Shown here: one piece after another, positions 1 through 13,218 of the stretch | Position numbering within the stretch: the stretch's first letter is position 1 | Layout of the letters: the number at the start of each line of letters is the position of its first letter | NCBI RefSeq assembly: GCF_029227915.1 | Contig: NC_079882.1 | Span: forward strand, 10,106,001 to 10,170,000 | Source of the DNA: Hydractinia symbiolongicarpus | Lineage: Eukaryota; Cnidaria; Hydrozoa; Anthoathecata; Hydractiniidae | Length of the DNA: 64,000 nucleotides | Direction of reading: 5' to 3' | Position numbers and translations under genes: made by a program | Notes under the pieces: model-generated | The model's database searches: none | Told to the model about the DNA's origin: nothing | The model's input: the letters and a program-made list of their open reading frames with translations, nothing else

Positions 1-355
1 TTTATTTTAAGATTTATTTTATTTTAAGCAAACTGATTATAATGAATCTGCAGTGTAGTTTACATTACTTCAATATGGAAAACTCAACGTCAACTCACTC
101 CCAATTCTATATTGTTTTAATTTAAAATCTCACTTTTGTTTCAATCTCACAAATAATTAATAGCGAGATAAAAAAAGAACTATTCTGAAAATATTTAAGT
201 TGTAAGACATTTTTGAAAATTTAAGGAAAGTTCCAACCTTCCTTCACTTTTTGTCAAAGAAAATGATAGAACAAAAAAATCGGGTTTTGTTTATAGAGTT
301 TTATGCAAAAAAATGACCATATTTTCGTTCATCTTTCATAATAATGTATTTTTAG

Positions 356-3300
356 GTTCAAACGTGTGTGTACTTTTGTGATCCATGTACTGGTGAATTT
401 AAAAACGTTTCTGCTGGAGTTGACACAGCATCACACAACATTCCTGATGTAGTTGGACAGTGGTAATACTATTTTTATTATCGTATGCTAAAGCAGTTTT
501 AAGCTTTGTTTTTTCCTTTAGTGAAAGTAGTAACCTTACCTCCTACTCAAAGTTGATAAAACTCGAAAACTAATAAAGATTTTTTTATATAAATCAAAAA
601 GAGTTCCTTATCATCCATTTATAAAATGAATTAATTAGTTGATTTCGCAGTCATAATAGCTAATGATTTTAACATCTTTATAACAACCGTCACTGCCTGA
701 AAGTATTTTATGAAATAATGTATCTGAAAATTATTAAATTATTTTTTGTGTCACGTCTAGTAAAGTGAAGCACTGTACTGACACTACAGTGAGAAAATTT
801 GGACCATCCGTTTCTTGTTTTTTGTTAGACCTTTTCAAAGTAGGGAAACTTCAACTTTTCTTCTTAAAACACTATAACGTGAGAGGGTTAACAAAAGTAA
901 AGTCTGGTGAGATTGTCGAAGCATTTTACGTTAGTTTTCAACATCTTCTTTCATATTCATATTGTTAGTAGCTAGGCAGATTATTCCAAAAAAGAAATAA
1001 ACTACAGCTGCAGGTTTTAAAAAGATTATAAAAATTAATTTTTACAAATTATGATGGAGAGATGTGTTTAAAAATATGATGGAGAGTTGCTTTTAGTTTA
1101 CTGCAACTGCAAATTTTTATAAAAATAGTTGTTAGCCCGTGGAAAATTCCACAGGAATTGACCCGTTGTACGTATTTTGCTCTTTCTTTTTTGTGTATAA
1201 GTATTACGTGTGTCTATAGCACGGCTATGAAGCAGGTCATCTGGATTCTTTTATTAGCAGGCTTGTAGTGGTAAATGTGACCAGGTCATCTGGATTATTT
1301 TATTAGCAGGCTTGTAGTGGTAGATGTGACCAGGTCATCTGGATTCTTTTATTAGCAGGCTTGTAGTGGTAAATGTGACCAGGTCATCTGGATTATTAGC
1401 AGGCTTGTAGTGGTAAATGTGACCAGGTCATCTGGATTATTAGCAGGCTTGTAGTGGTAAATGTGACCAGGTCATCTGGATTATTAGCAGGCTTGTAGTG
1501 GTAAATGTGACCAGGTCATCTGGATTCTTTTATTAGCAGGCTTGTAGTGGTAAATGTGACCAGGTCATCTGGTGTTGTTTTTTTACAAGCAGGTCACATA
1601 TAGAGTAGATATTATCGCTTAATAATAGCCTACAAGTCACGTGATCTAAATTTGCATGTTTTAATTGAAAGTAAATAAAAAAAACAGCCAGATTAGAATC
1701 GTAAGAAGAATAAAAGGTTGCGTGATTTTATTAATATGCTTTATGATCAGTTATTCTATCTGTTCGCCCCATCCGAAAGAAAACAACGAAAAAGAAAAAA
1801 AATGATTCTACTCTTTGCGCCTCGTACGTTGAAGTCATGATGTTCATAAAAAATTTACTTCGTTTTTCTTCGTTTTCTCGAGATGACATTGATAAGAACC
1901 TACATTAAAACAATATAAATGAATGTTTAGCTGATACATTGGGCGGTTATTGGGCGGTGTGAAGTTGGTAAAATTCCTTCGTGTTGTTTGAATTAGTTGG
2001 TCAAATTATTATTTATTCTGAGAAAATTAGAAATTTTTAGATATTCACGCAAACGAGAAAATACTTTCGTTTTCAGCGCTGATTTGAGGTTTGGAAACTA
2101 CACTGACCCAAATCATTTTTATATATGCTCCGACCCTTTTCTAACCTTCGTACCGGGGCCGCGTCCGCGTTTATGGGTAAAACGAGCTGCGGGTCTTGGG
2201 TTTCCCTGGTAAATCAACTTTATATTCCAGAAATAAAATAGTCATGAATGTCTTTGACTTAATCGATTTTTATTTATTTTTTAATACGCTAAGAGTAAAA
2301 AACACCGTGTGACTGAAATCATTTTGTTGATGTTTTCATAAACCTTTCCACATGAGAAATTAATTTTCAATAGCTAACCCTACAATAATTGTACACCACG
2401 ATAAAATTTGTATTGTTTTAATGAACAATTACTGACGCAGCTCATTAAGCAGTAAATTAGCCGTGATTACATTATTGATATCATAATGAAAGAATATAAT
2501 GTGTACATTTTTTAGTGTGTGTGTGTGTGTGTGTGTGGGAAAATGTTTTTATTTGTTTGATTAAACGAATGTTCGATAGACTTCTTACTTTTCTGTATAA
2601 AGAGGTTTTAGTAGCCACTTTTTCCACACGAAACATTGGGTTTACTGAAGTTTTTATTAAACTTCCCGTATTGTTTCTGATATCGTTTAACAATGCTAAA
2701 CATTAATGTCACACGATACGATATGTTTGAAATGTGTGTGTGAATTTAATTTGTTTTGTGAGTTTGACCTCGATCTGCATGACTGTGTTTGATTTGCATC
2801 GTTTTGAAAGATTCGCGTTGTCTTTTTTTATCATTTAATTAATAAATAAAATTTTAATATTTAATTCTTTCTTAATATTATCTCTTATATGAAATGAGAA
2901 AAAAACTTGAATTGGTTTTGATACAAAAAACGTTTTGAACTTTTGATTTTTTTGTTAAAATGTGAGACGGTGTTTTTGCTTTTTGTTAGGTGTTCGTATA
3001 ACAACAACAACAAACATTGCACGCTTGAGATCACTTCCCATCTCTTCTCAACTCAATTTAAATCGATCTTCTCTGCAGAAAAATATGCAGATAGCTCCTC
3101 AGGTAATTTCTTTTTTTTTTTACTGCTACATCACCTACGGACTTTATCTCGAGTTTATCTTCGCTCTTTTTTCTTCAGGGGATACATCAGACTCATCGTT
3201 GTTTCATTGTTGCAAAGGAAGAAAATCTAGAAATTTTAAAGGTAATATATTTAAAAAAGAAAAATATTGTTTATTTTTATAGTTAAAAAATAATTCTAAT

Positions 3301-6300
3301 TTGTTTTTTTTGTTCTCAAAGCGATCTTGTTTTTAAGCTTCTCTTTTGACGATATACCGTTTATTATACTCTTAAAATAACCATCCGCGTAGAAATTTTA
3401 TATCCTCGGCTAATCAGTTTCAAATTTCCTAGGATACAATGGTAACCTGACCCCATCTTCTTATGTTCCTTCTTTTTTATATTTATTTTATTTTATATTT
3501 AGTTGTAAGTTGGCCAGTGGTGGATGATTCGAATAGCAGTGTCGTTGGTTTAATATTCGTAAGTTTGTAGAATTCTTTTTATGAATGTGACCTTTGTCAT
3601 AAGTGACCTATGACATGAAATGTGACCTGTGGAATTTTTTGTCATGAACGCACTTTTTCATGCTTTTGTTTAACAGGAATTTTTTTTATTAACAAGTAAT
3701 TTAAAATTTCTTAATTTTTCTTTCAGTTGCTACTCAGATCGGCCTCCTCTTCTCTTCCACCAGTTCTTAAAGAAGTTAACGAAAATGTAGGTCTTAGTTA
3801 TTTTCTTTATTTAGCTATACCTGCTGTTGTGATCTGTGTACTTTTTCTCACACTTCTTCCCTTCATTATTATTGTTTATTTTTTGCAGATATTAAAAGGA
3901 TATCAAAAAATAATGGCAAAAATTTCGAATGAACAAAAGCTGTTGCTTCTTAGTGACTTAGGTAAGTCGTTAAGTTTATGATTTGCAGGACCACGGCCTC
4001 TATTTAACCGCTCACCTGTTTACGTATATTTTTGCTATGAATTAATCGGGTTGCTTTACGGAATGTTGTTATGGCAGCTTGCTGCCAATCGTATTTAAAA
4101 TATACATTAAGTTTTTTTTCGCAGGTTCTTTATTTACAAAGGATTTAGCTGAACTATCAAGGCGAATCATAAATAAGGTAATTCAAATTAATTTTACCAA
4201 AGTGGAAAGATCTACAAGAATATTTTCCCGTCCATATGCAAGATTAGCCGGCGATTTTTACCCGTAATGTCATTTTACCCGTAATGTCAACCGAAGTAAA
4301 ATATTATCTTTATTCTACTCCAATAAGCACGCTTTAGCCGACTGGCAATTCAAATTATCAGCATTGTCCGAATTAAATTTGTGATTTTTAAAGCTAAACT
4401 TTATTTTTGTTTATTTTAGCTAACAACCACACTTTCCGCGGAGTCGGGTGTGGTTTTACTAGCTAACAAGAATAGTGACGAACTATACGCAGTGGTATTG
4501 ATTTTTGTTTCCTTCTTGTTCTATTTTCATACTTGTTTGTAATTTTGGCAATGACAATGTTTTGGTTTCACTTCAGGCTTTTGGAAACAAAATACTCGAA
4601 GAGGATTTTCGACTGGAGGTAAGATTACTTGAATTAACAATTATTTGTTTTATATTGATGTCTTGGTAAGTGTGGCCAAACCTGTAACTGTTTTACGAGG
4701 GGTAGCTAAGTGCTGTGGAATTTAGTAGCGTTGCGTTTTTTTTTAGCTGTGTAGCAGTGGCTTTTTGTTTTTGTACACGCAACCAAAAGTGCACTCGTTC
4801 GTACTAGGAAAGGTTAGTCCGTTTGTTTTCTTTCAGAAAGGAAAGTTTACAAAAAAATGGGCACAGTTTTTTAACGCGCTTTTATAATTCTCTGCAGGAT
4901 TCACAAATTTCTAGTGATCTGGAAAAACTGAAAGAATTTGCGGAAATTGGTATGTTTGTTGTCTTGTGACAGAAAAATTAACCTTAATTTCCGGTTTATC
5001 ATTTCCGCTAGACTTTCTTGTGTTTTTCTATCAGATATAAACATTGAGAATATGTTAGTGGTTCCTGCTTTCTGCGAGGATGGAGTTGAATGTGCTGCTT
5101 TGTTTTGCCTGTTCAACAAAATCGGATCGAAATCCGGGTAAGTGTGTTATGCAAACCAAATGTTATCCCAGTCTTGAGTTCTTATATTGACGAAAATTTA
5201 GTGTCATTTCATCTTCTTTCACATACCTTTCTTTGAACAAATTTTACAGCACTACCTATATTGATCTAAATTTTTATTGTCTTAAATTTCTCATCGGCTG
5301 TGTGGTTACGGTCCGTGGAGATGAAATATCTCACAGAATGTTTTTTTGCTATATTTCAAGCATTATGTAACTTAACGTTCGACCTAGTCTTGTTTTACGC
5401 CAAATAGATTTTACCCTTACTTTCATATTTTGACAGATTCACGCCACTGGATGAAGAACTGATGTCAATGGTCGTTAATAATTGTCGTCATATAGTTTGT
5501 AATGCGTTGGATTGGAAAACTCAAGTGGTTATACAACGGCAAAACGAGGTAAGAGTTTACGGAAAGCGACGAGGTGTGTTCGTGACGGAAAGCGACGAGG
5601 TATGTTCGTAACGGAAAGTGATAAGGTATGTTCGTAACGGAAAGCGGCAAGGTATGTTCGTAACGGAAGCGACAAGGTATGTTCGTAACGGAAGGAGACA
5701 ATGTATGTTCGTAACGGAAAGAGACAATGTATCTTCGTAACGGGAAGCGACAAGGTATCTTCGTAACGGAAATGGGCAAGGTATCTTCGTAGCGGAAAGC
5801 GACAAGGTATCTTTGTAACGAAAAGCGAGTAGGTATCTTCGTAACAGAAAGCGACAAGTTTAACGTAAGGCGGCAAGGTATATACGTAACGGAAGGCATG
5901 TGGAGTTGTTAATTAAAGAGGTCATTGTACCGTTAAACAGCGTGCGATTGGTCGTAAAAAAAGTAGAAGCAGATTCTACTGATGCGATCGTAGAAATGCT
6001 TTTGTAATAGAGTTGCAATAGATGAAGTTGCAGCAAACGAGTTTTAAATTTAAAATCCGCGCAATATAAAGCTGGAAATTAATCAGTGTTTTTACGATGT
6101 TGAGCTAAAAAATGAAATTGGTTTAAATGAACATCCACCTTAACAAAAAGTTTAACAGCGAGGCATGTTTGTAACGGGAGTTTAACAGCGCCATTTGTGC
6201 GTAAAAGAAAAGACGAAGTATGTGCGCAATAAAAAGTTTACCTACACGGCTTTGTGTTACGGAAAGTTTACAACGACTTATGTTCGTAACAGGAAGTTTA

Positions 6301-9300
6301 ACGACAAAGTATGTTCGTAACGTGGAGTTTAACGGAAAGCTTACCGTGCAAGTATGTTCATAACGGCTGTTAAGCAGAGATATTGTGCGTAACGAGGATA
6401 AACACGAAGTATGTGCGTCTGACTTTATCACCTGTCACTCATGTTAGTTCACAGACAACCTCATCATGTATGCTAAAATTTGAATTTGAACCTGCAACCT
6501 TTACTAAATTACGAATTTAACGGTAGACTATAATTTGCATTTTTAATTTTGTTGTTGTTTTTAATTTTAGGGACTACTTGATATCGCAAAAACTTTATTT
6601 AGTCATTTAGGTGAGTTAAATCAGATGCAATGTGTATTTTGTGATGTTGGTCGATCATTTAAAAGAAAGAGTCGCTTGTATTTTATTTTAAGTATATATA
6701 TTTAGCAATATATATTTTTTAGACGACGTTTCTGTTCTTTTACATAAAATCATGGAAGAAGCTAGAAACTTAACCAAAGCAGAAAGGTTTGTTGATATTT
6801 TCATTTACAAAAGCGCGCGTGAATGCTGGACACTCTTACCTTAATAAATTGCGTCAATTTTATTTAGATGTTCTTTGTTTCTGGTTGACCATGACGCAGG
6901 TGAATTGGTTGCTAAAGTTTTTGATGGCATTGAACCAGAAGAGGTGCAAATAGACTTTATACGTTTAGCATTAACATCAGAACCGTATATTATGTTTCTG
7001 TGTAACAGTAATGAAATTTGCATTAGCTTTAGTGTGTTTCTATTTATGGTGGAAATGCTTTAATTAGTCAGTCTTTTCTTTTTCATTTTGCACAAACAGA
7101 CTATGTATTTCACTTTGATTGCATATCCCTGTTGACTTCGTATTTCCACTTGCTGATACAAAAACATGTAATCCTCGTTTTGTTATTCAGAACAGCGAAA
7201 TGAGAATTCCGATCAATCAAGGAATTGCAGGTTACGTTGCTTCCACAGGTAAGAAGAAAATCTTTGTTTGCACATCAAGTTTTGAACGTGTTCACTTCAT
7301 ATAATTCCAATTTTTCATTTCACAGGTGAAACATTAAATATAAAGGATGCTTACTCGCATCACCTGTTTTACAGAGAAGTGGATTATAAAACCGGCTTCA
7401 AAACGAAGTAAGATATAACCTTTATAACCGCCATCTCATTCTTGCTACAAATCTTTCTCTTTTTCCACCTTACTACTCTTTATGGTATTGACCTGTATTG
7501 CGTTTGTCGTATGGACTGAGTTCATGTTAAGAATGCATTTTTGCCAAAATAACAAATGCGATATATTTTAATGATTTGTTTGAAGACTAGTTCGCTTTAT
7601 TTCCGTTCAGGCACATTCTTTGTTTTCCCATCCGATCAATATCAGGTATTTCATCTTTACAATCTGTTATTAAGTAATGTCAAATTTTCTTTAATCTTAA
7701 CGACAACGATAGAGAAGAATTCAACTAAAATTGTTAGTGTTAAAAAGTTGATTACCTCTCTTTCTGGTTTAGAACGTATTTTGGGTGTGGCGCAATTATG
7801 TAACAAAATCAATGGTAATTGTTTCACTAAATTTGACGAAGAACGAACAACTGCGTTTGCCATCTTTGTTGGTTTGAGCTTGGTCCAGGTGAGTAATGAA
7901 TCATCGTTAAAATTGTTATTAGGTTTAGTATATATTAACTTTCTATTTTCAATCAATTCAAATTTGTAATTTTTTTGATACTCACAGAAAACTCACAGAA
8001 AAGGACAGAAAGTTTTTCTTCGAAGTCGTCTCTAATAAAGCTATTTAAAATCCAACTCCAAAGCATTATCACTCCATCCTTTTTCAAAACACTTAACCAA
8101 AAAGCCTCCTAACAAAAAATTACAAATCAACTGAAAATTTACCAATCATAATACCGAAAATGGGAAGTTAAGATAAAGATAACTTTTATTTTGGCATCAA
8201 AGTCCTAAATTTTGGACAGCTATCCGAAATGCAAATGTTTCGTAATTTCTAAAAAGTGTCTATTCATGGAGTTTCAAGTATTTTATAAGAACTCTTGTAA
8301 TTTTATTTAGAGTTTACTCTATAAAAAAGCGACCGTTTCACAACAGAGAAGCAAGCTAGCAAACGAGTTAATGCTATATCACATGAGGGTAAGTACCCAC
8401 TTTTTAATCCTATATCACACGAGCCTAAGTACCTACTCTTGGGGAGTAAAGAGAAAAATAAAGACATTTATCTTTTATCACTACTATCTTTTTCCTTTTT
8501 CTTTTTTCATTTTTTAACAATGGAAATGCGTTTGTATGTCGTCATCAAATTATTTCGCATCAGATAAATTTTTTTGTCAATTCGTTTTTCTCTTCACGTG
8601 ATTTTCTTATCATTATCTCCGTATGCTCATATCTATTTTAAACTACGCCTTATCAGGGAAACTCTTCAGAAACACAGAAATAATAAATAAACGTTTTGTG
8701 TACTACCCACTCGTTTCTTGTTGCTTCTTCATCGAAAGATGTTTGTAGATCTTTCTTTCAGCAAGTTTTGCAGCAGAACCGAGCCTGAGAAAGTGTTTAG
8801 TCTAGCACAGTCATGAATTTCTTGTATTATCGAGATATTTTGTTTAACACGGAAAACGGATGTAAACGTGTAAAATATGAAGGCTTATTTAAAGCGTTTA
8901 AGCCGGTATTTCTCTCCCTTTTTTATGTTTCGTGAGGACGCCCTTGCTATGTTTTACATAAGCAGAACATTTTCAGCGATCTATGCAATTGTGTTCCTCT
9001 TTAGGTTTCCGACGAAGACACAGAAAAATATACGAGTCTCCCCATTCCACAAAAAGAGGATTTAGATGTCGACATGGACAAATTCAGTTTCATGCCGAGA
9101 ATATCATTCGCTGAATCTGATAGCATCAGGGTATGAACGTCTAGTCTTTATTATCAGTTTCGGTATAATATTTCATTAAGAAATCTTCACTTTTTCTTCT
9201 GTTTTCAGGTAGTGCTAGCAATGTTTGCAGATTTAGACTTGATACGAAGATGGAAAATCAAAGAAATCACGCTAGTTAGGTAAAATACGATGAGTAATCG

Positions 9301-11188
9301 AAAAATGAACAAGGCAAAGAATTTAAAAAAAAAATTGCTTTTATATGTGCAGGATGTTTTATTTCTTAGATTTATATTGACTGTGCGTAGAGGTTATCGA
9401 GACGTACCCTACCACAACTGGACTCATGCTTGGACGGTTGCTCACTTCTCCTATTTATTGTTGAAAAGTACCAAGGCTAGAGAATACATCAGGTATGAAA
9501 TATTTTGCACACTATTCGTTAAGGTTTCTTAAATCTCACCAAATTGTTTCGAAAAAATCAATATATCCTAATAGTACTAGGTTTAACGTTTTTGTTTATA
9601 TTTTCGGGCTTTTCGCGAATTTTGTTTTCAAGTTTTATTTGAAATTTAGAAAAATTATCCCAAATTGTGGTAAAAAAATTCTTATCTTGTAGTTAGAGGA
9701 ACCGTTCCTATTGCTTGTTCAGCCTGTCTTCTATTAAACTTACTTATTTCTTGATGTTTTTGTATTTTGTTCTAGTGACTTGGAAGCCTTTGTCTTACTT
9801 GTCTCATGTTTATGTCATGATATTGATCATCGAGGCACAAATAATTCTTTCCAAATCTCCTCAGTAAGTTTTGTTTGCCTTGCTGTTTGATGCGTTGTTT
9901 TGCTGTACTGTAAGGATTGACTTTTCGTTTTCGTTATAGCATTCAGTGCTGGCTTCGTTGTATAGCTCTGCTGGATCCGTTTTAGAGGTAGGTGGCGATA
10001 CATACTGCTAGCAGATATGACTTTCCTGAAAAAATTTCTTAACTTGCCCGATTTTTTTTTTTTTTAGCATCATCACTTCGCACAAGCAATGTGTATTATA
10101 CAAGCAGATTATTCAAATGTATTCGAAAGTTTATCGCAGACCGTGAGTGTTTTATCTTTGGTAACCGACAACTATGTCTACTTTGAATGTTGATGTCGTG
10201 TTTCTATCTTTCAGGATTACAGTACGGCGTTAGATTTGATGCAGAAGATGATTCTAGCTACAGATCTTGCTAATCACTTTAAAATAGATAAACAAATTGA
10301 AAACATAATTTCAGGTTTGTAACAAAAGATTGATCGGCCTGATGGTTGAAATGTATGCCTTGTCTCGGTCTCGGCTAATTTGCTACTCTCCTCGTCTTAG
10401 GTGGTGTAAATAAAGAAAACAGGAGACATCGAGAGTTGCTTCTGTCACTTTTTATGACAACATCAGACCTGTCGGATCAAACGAAACCCTGGGAAAGTGC
10501 TATCCAAGTATCAGATCTTCTTTATGCTGAGTTTTTCTCTCAAGGAGATCAGGTAAGATTTTTTAGCAGATTCAATGAGCTACCATCTTGACCGTCAATA
10601 TATAATTCTGTTTTCATTTAGGAAAAGTCGTTGGGCTATACACCAATTGAGATGATGGATCGAGAAAAAGCTAGTATACCAGAGTTGCAACTCGAATTTC
10701 TCTCTAAAATCGCTTACCCTATATACAAGTAAGTCGTGATCGTTTTTTTTGTTCATATTCTTTATGCCTATAAATCGTTTAATCGACACCGCCCCCCACC
10801 CCTCCACCCAAAATAGACAAAAAAACATAGAAATAAAAGTAATTTTTAAGCGTAATTTTTCAGAAATTTGCTTGCTTTTTTCACTTTGCTTGACGCTGCA
10901 ATGCAGGACTTCAAATCTGCTTGCCCACATCTCTTAATTGATGGTTTTTCTATTATCCTTCTAATATCAACAACACATTAAGTAGCTTCTCTAATAGATT
11001 TCTGTATAATCTTTCGCAGTGCATTCTTTCGCTACAAGTTTTTTCTCTTTTGTTTAAGCTGATTTTTTGTTGTTGTTTTTTATTTTAGAAAACTGTCACA
11101 TCTGTTTCCAAACACAGAATGCATATTAAGTAATATAAACGAAAATCGTTCCAAATGGTCTGCCATGTCAACGAAACAGAGTAGCTAA
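356..11188 (+). CDS. PDE2A: PDE2A-type cyclic nucleotide phosphodiesterase (5' end outside window)
   Basis: Hydrolyses cGMP/cAMP; PDE2 enzymes are allosterically stimulated by cGMP through tandem GAF domains. Exons read by eye with GT..AG borders and continuous phase: 356-462, 2990-3102, 3179-3241, 3503-3558, 3727-3786, 3889-3961, 4125-4177, 4420-4494, 4577-4618, 4898-4949, 5035-5137, 5437-5548, 6571-6610, 6723-6786, 6868-6943, 7191-7248, 7326-7407, 7611-7645, 7773-7888, 8311-8388, 9005-9130, 9209-9279, 9370-9492, 9776-9863, 9950-9987, 10068-10142, 10215-10314, 10401-10552, 10622-10728, 11089-11188 (TAA). GAF-A lies in about 4.1-5.5 kb, GAF-B in 6.7-7.9 kb ([24 protein letters not shown]), the HD-type PDE domain in 9.2-11.1 kb ([40 protein letters not shown]), giving the metal-binding His/Asp set. 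No start codon is seen, so the N-terminus lies upstream of the window. The order and wording match PDE2 better than PDE5/6/10/11. The first four exons are the least certain. Confidence 0.9.
1128..1590. mobile_element. Hairpin-headed element carrying a 44/49-bp minisatellite
   Basis: Lies in the first visible PDE2A intron. It begins with a degenerate hairpin (GTGGAAAATTCCAC) inside GTTAGCCCGTGG, the same head seen at 35,45x and 41,82x, and then carries about eight direct copies (1,234 to about 1,580) of a unit of 49 bp, or 44 bp in a short form lacking TTTTA-type bases. Units contain CAGGTCATCTGGAT and GCAGGCTTGTAGTGG. A conserved head followed by a variable tandem array is the layout of non-autonomous Helitron/Helentron-like elements (the pearl/CvA type of molluscs). 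That family assignment is an inference. Confidence 0.55.
2515..2537. repeat. (TG)n microsatellite
   Basis: About eleven TG dinucleotides within the first visible PDE2A intron. No coding potential is implied; reading frames across it give only Cys/Val or Thr/His runs. Confidence 0.9.
5549..5905 (+). repeat. 26-bp minisatellite starting at a PDE2A splice donor
   Basis: Starts exactly at the donor of the exon ending at 5548. About thirteen copies of a 26-bp unit of the type GGTATGTTCGTAACGGAAAG plus CGACAA. Early copies carry the donor consensus AAG/GTATGT; later ones drift to GTATCT. The exon end itself (CGAG/GTAAGAG followed by TTTACGGAAAGCGACGAG) resembles the unit, so the array may have grown from the splice site. 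Reverse-strand frames read as a repetitive Arg/Tyr-rich polypeptide, which I regard as an artefact. Confidence 0.85.
6150..6440 (+). repeat. Degenerate continuation of the PDE2A intron minisatellite
   Basis: The same PDE2A intron holds a second block of diverged units containing GTATGTTCGTAACG-like cores separated by GAGTTTAAC spacers, period roughly 30 bp. It looks like an older, more diverged part of the array at 5,549-5,905. The following real acceptor is at 6,569-6,570. Confidence 0.6.
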
Positions 11189-13218
11189 TACAAATTATTT
11201 ATTTATTGACCAAATACATATTTCTTAACTGTGAATGTCATTTTCATGAAAGATTTGATAACCAGTTGCATTGCAGTGTATATCAGATAAAAATAGTAGT
11301 GAACTCGCAGATCACGCACACACGCTCATATGCAACTTTTATCGCTCTCGACGGTGCAGGACCTTTTACTTCCCGTTTTGACTGCTAAGAAACTTATGTA
11401 TCATAATTTTTATATTTATATATCACGGAATATCACTTGTAAATATGTTCAAATATGTTCCTGTACATAACACGTCAAATAACATGTGCCTGTACATAGC
11501 ATGCTATACTTTTAATCTCACGAAGCAGAAGCGATACGTTTTAATTTTGAAATAACTTGGACGTTATTTAGAAATAGTATTGTTTTTTTAACTCTCTTGC
11601 TGTGTTTGACTCGCTCACTTTTAAAAGTTAAGAGTAGGTCTGTGTTTCTTTATTCCTGGTTATCGAGAAAAGCTGTTTCTTTGTTTACAATATTGGCCAA
11701 GTTATTCTTTATTTATGTTTTATGGTTGATATTTTCAAGTTCTTATGAAGTCTATTTTCTTATGTTCGCACAATGAATATATGAGAAAATTTCCTGTTTC
11801 TTTTTTTTTTGCCGCATAGTTCGAAAATTCTGCCTATCGACACGGATAAATTGACAAACAAAATACGAAGAAAAATCGCGAAAATCTGCCCTAAGTGTAG
11901 CTTTTTTGACTTACGCGTTTAGATTTGTTCCTTGATTGATTACTAAGAACCTAACGCCAATCAATCAGTAGATTATTTTTTTCTTTAACTCCTGAAATTT
12001 AGCATATTTGGTCATTTCAACCTCGGATTGTCCTGTGATCTTAAACAATTTGACCCTAAAAAGGAATATGTGATGAAATATCCTGGAATTTAAATTCTAA
12101 TTTTTTCGCCCCCCCTTAATAACTTTTTATAGGGTTGTTCAAATTGAATCAAACTTGGCACACTTACAGTACGTCACAAAATGAACAAAATGGAAGCAAT
12201 AAATTTTTGCTTGCGTCAGCAAATTTGCTATGACATCATCAAAAGGTTAAAATTTGTTCAAAATGCCACCATCTGCTTAAAATTCAATCACTTTGTTCCA
12301 AAGCGAATTTTTACATTCTGTTTGAAGTTTCTGAAATTAACATATTTTGCGGTTTTTACATAGATCGCATGAAAAGTTGCCAAAAATTGCCCGAAAATCC
12401 GTTGTTTTTTTCTGATTTTCGGGTAAAACCGAAAAAACGGGAAATCAGATTAATCACATGTCCAAAACATGGAAAATGATTTTCTTGATGAAACAAAGTA
12501 GTGTTGTAAAATTCAAGTTCTAAGGATAATCCTGACAAGAGTTATTATATTTTCTCCATTATAAGGATTTCATTGAGATTGTTGGGATAGTTTTGAGTAA
12601 TAGCCAATATGAAAGCCTCTAAAAGGCATGAGACCTTAGAATTTGGCATGCAGGTGTCTAATAGATAAATATTGAAACTCAGTAAGTATCATAGCCATGC
12701 AGCATAGCGTTAAGGAGTTATTAAAAAAAAACATCACGGGGGCGGAATCTCCCCCGGACCGAATAGGGTTAAGCCGCAATGCTTATTGTTTGTCATTTAT
12801 TCTGAAGAAATAAAATCGTGGAAACATTTATAATATACATTAGTACCAAGGCGAATAACAAATTAACCCATAGCTTCCAAGTTACGCCAATTGTCGTCAC
12901 AGCAAGGTCGACATGCCATCTATTAACGATCACTCAATTTAGAAATCACTAAACTTTCTTCTGCAACTTCATTTGATAAATTGGATTAAAAAAATAACGC
13001 TGCGAACAAGCTTATGTCCTCAGGGGTTAAGAGGTGAATTAGACGAAATAAAATTCTTCTACCTATCCCACTTCTGATAAAAAAAATACATAATAAATTT
13101 AGACAAGGTTTAGTAATTTCCCTTTTAAATAAAATTAGTTATCTTTTCTGCTTATTTGAACATATACTGTAACATATACGTTTCTTCATCACTCCTGTAT
13201 GTTTCAACATTTTCGATC
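11189..13218. other. Intergenic region between PDE2A and the secreted-protein gene
   Basis: Holds the PDE2A 3' flank and AT-rich DNA. From about 11,940 to 12,760 the sequence has the look of an interspersed repeat (phrases such as CAAACTTGGCACACTTACAG and TGACATCATCAAAAGG), but I could not define its ends. No convincing coding region, tRNA or other RNA gene was seen. The last part is the 3' flank of the minus-strand gene that starts at 17,079. Confidence 0.5.

Noticed and set aside
1234-1580. Regularly spaced direct repeats resembling a CRISPR array
   Set aside because: The units are contiguous with no unique spacers, the setting is an animal intron, and no cas genes are near: a minisatellite.
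5465-5899. Minus-strand frames encoding a repetitive Arg/Tyr-rich protein of up to 144 codons
   Set aside because: They are translations of the 26-bp intronic minisatellite (26 is not a multiple of 3, so all frames look similar), with no start context or flanking coding sequence.
7556-7969. 137-codon plus-strand frame
   Set aside because: It spans an intron between two PDE2A exons; only 7,611-7,645 and 7,773-7,888 are coding, the latter joined by splice sites.
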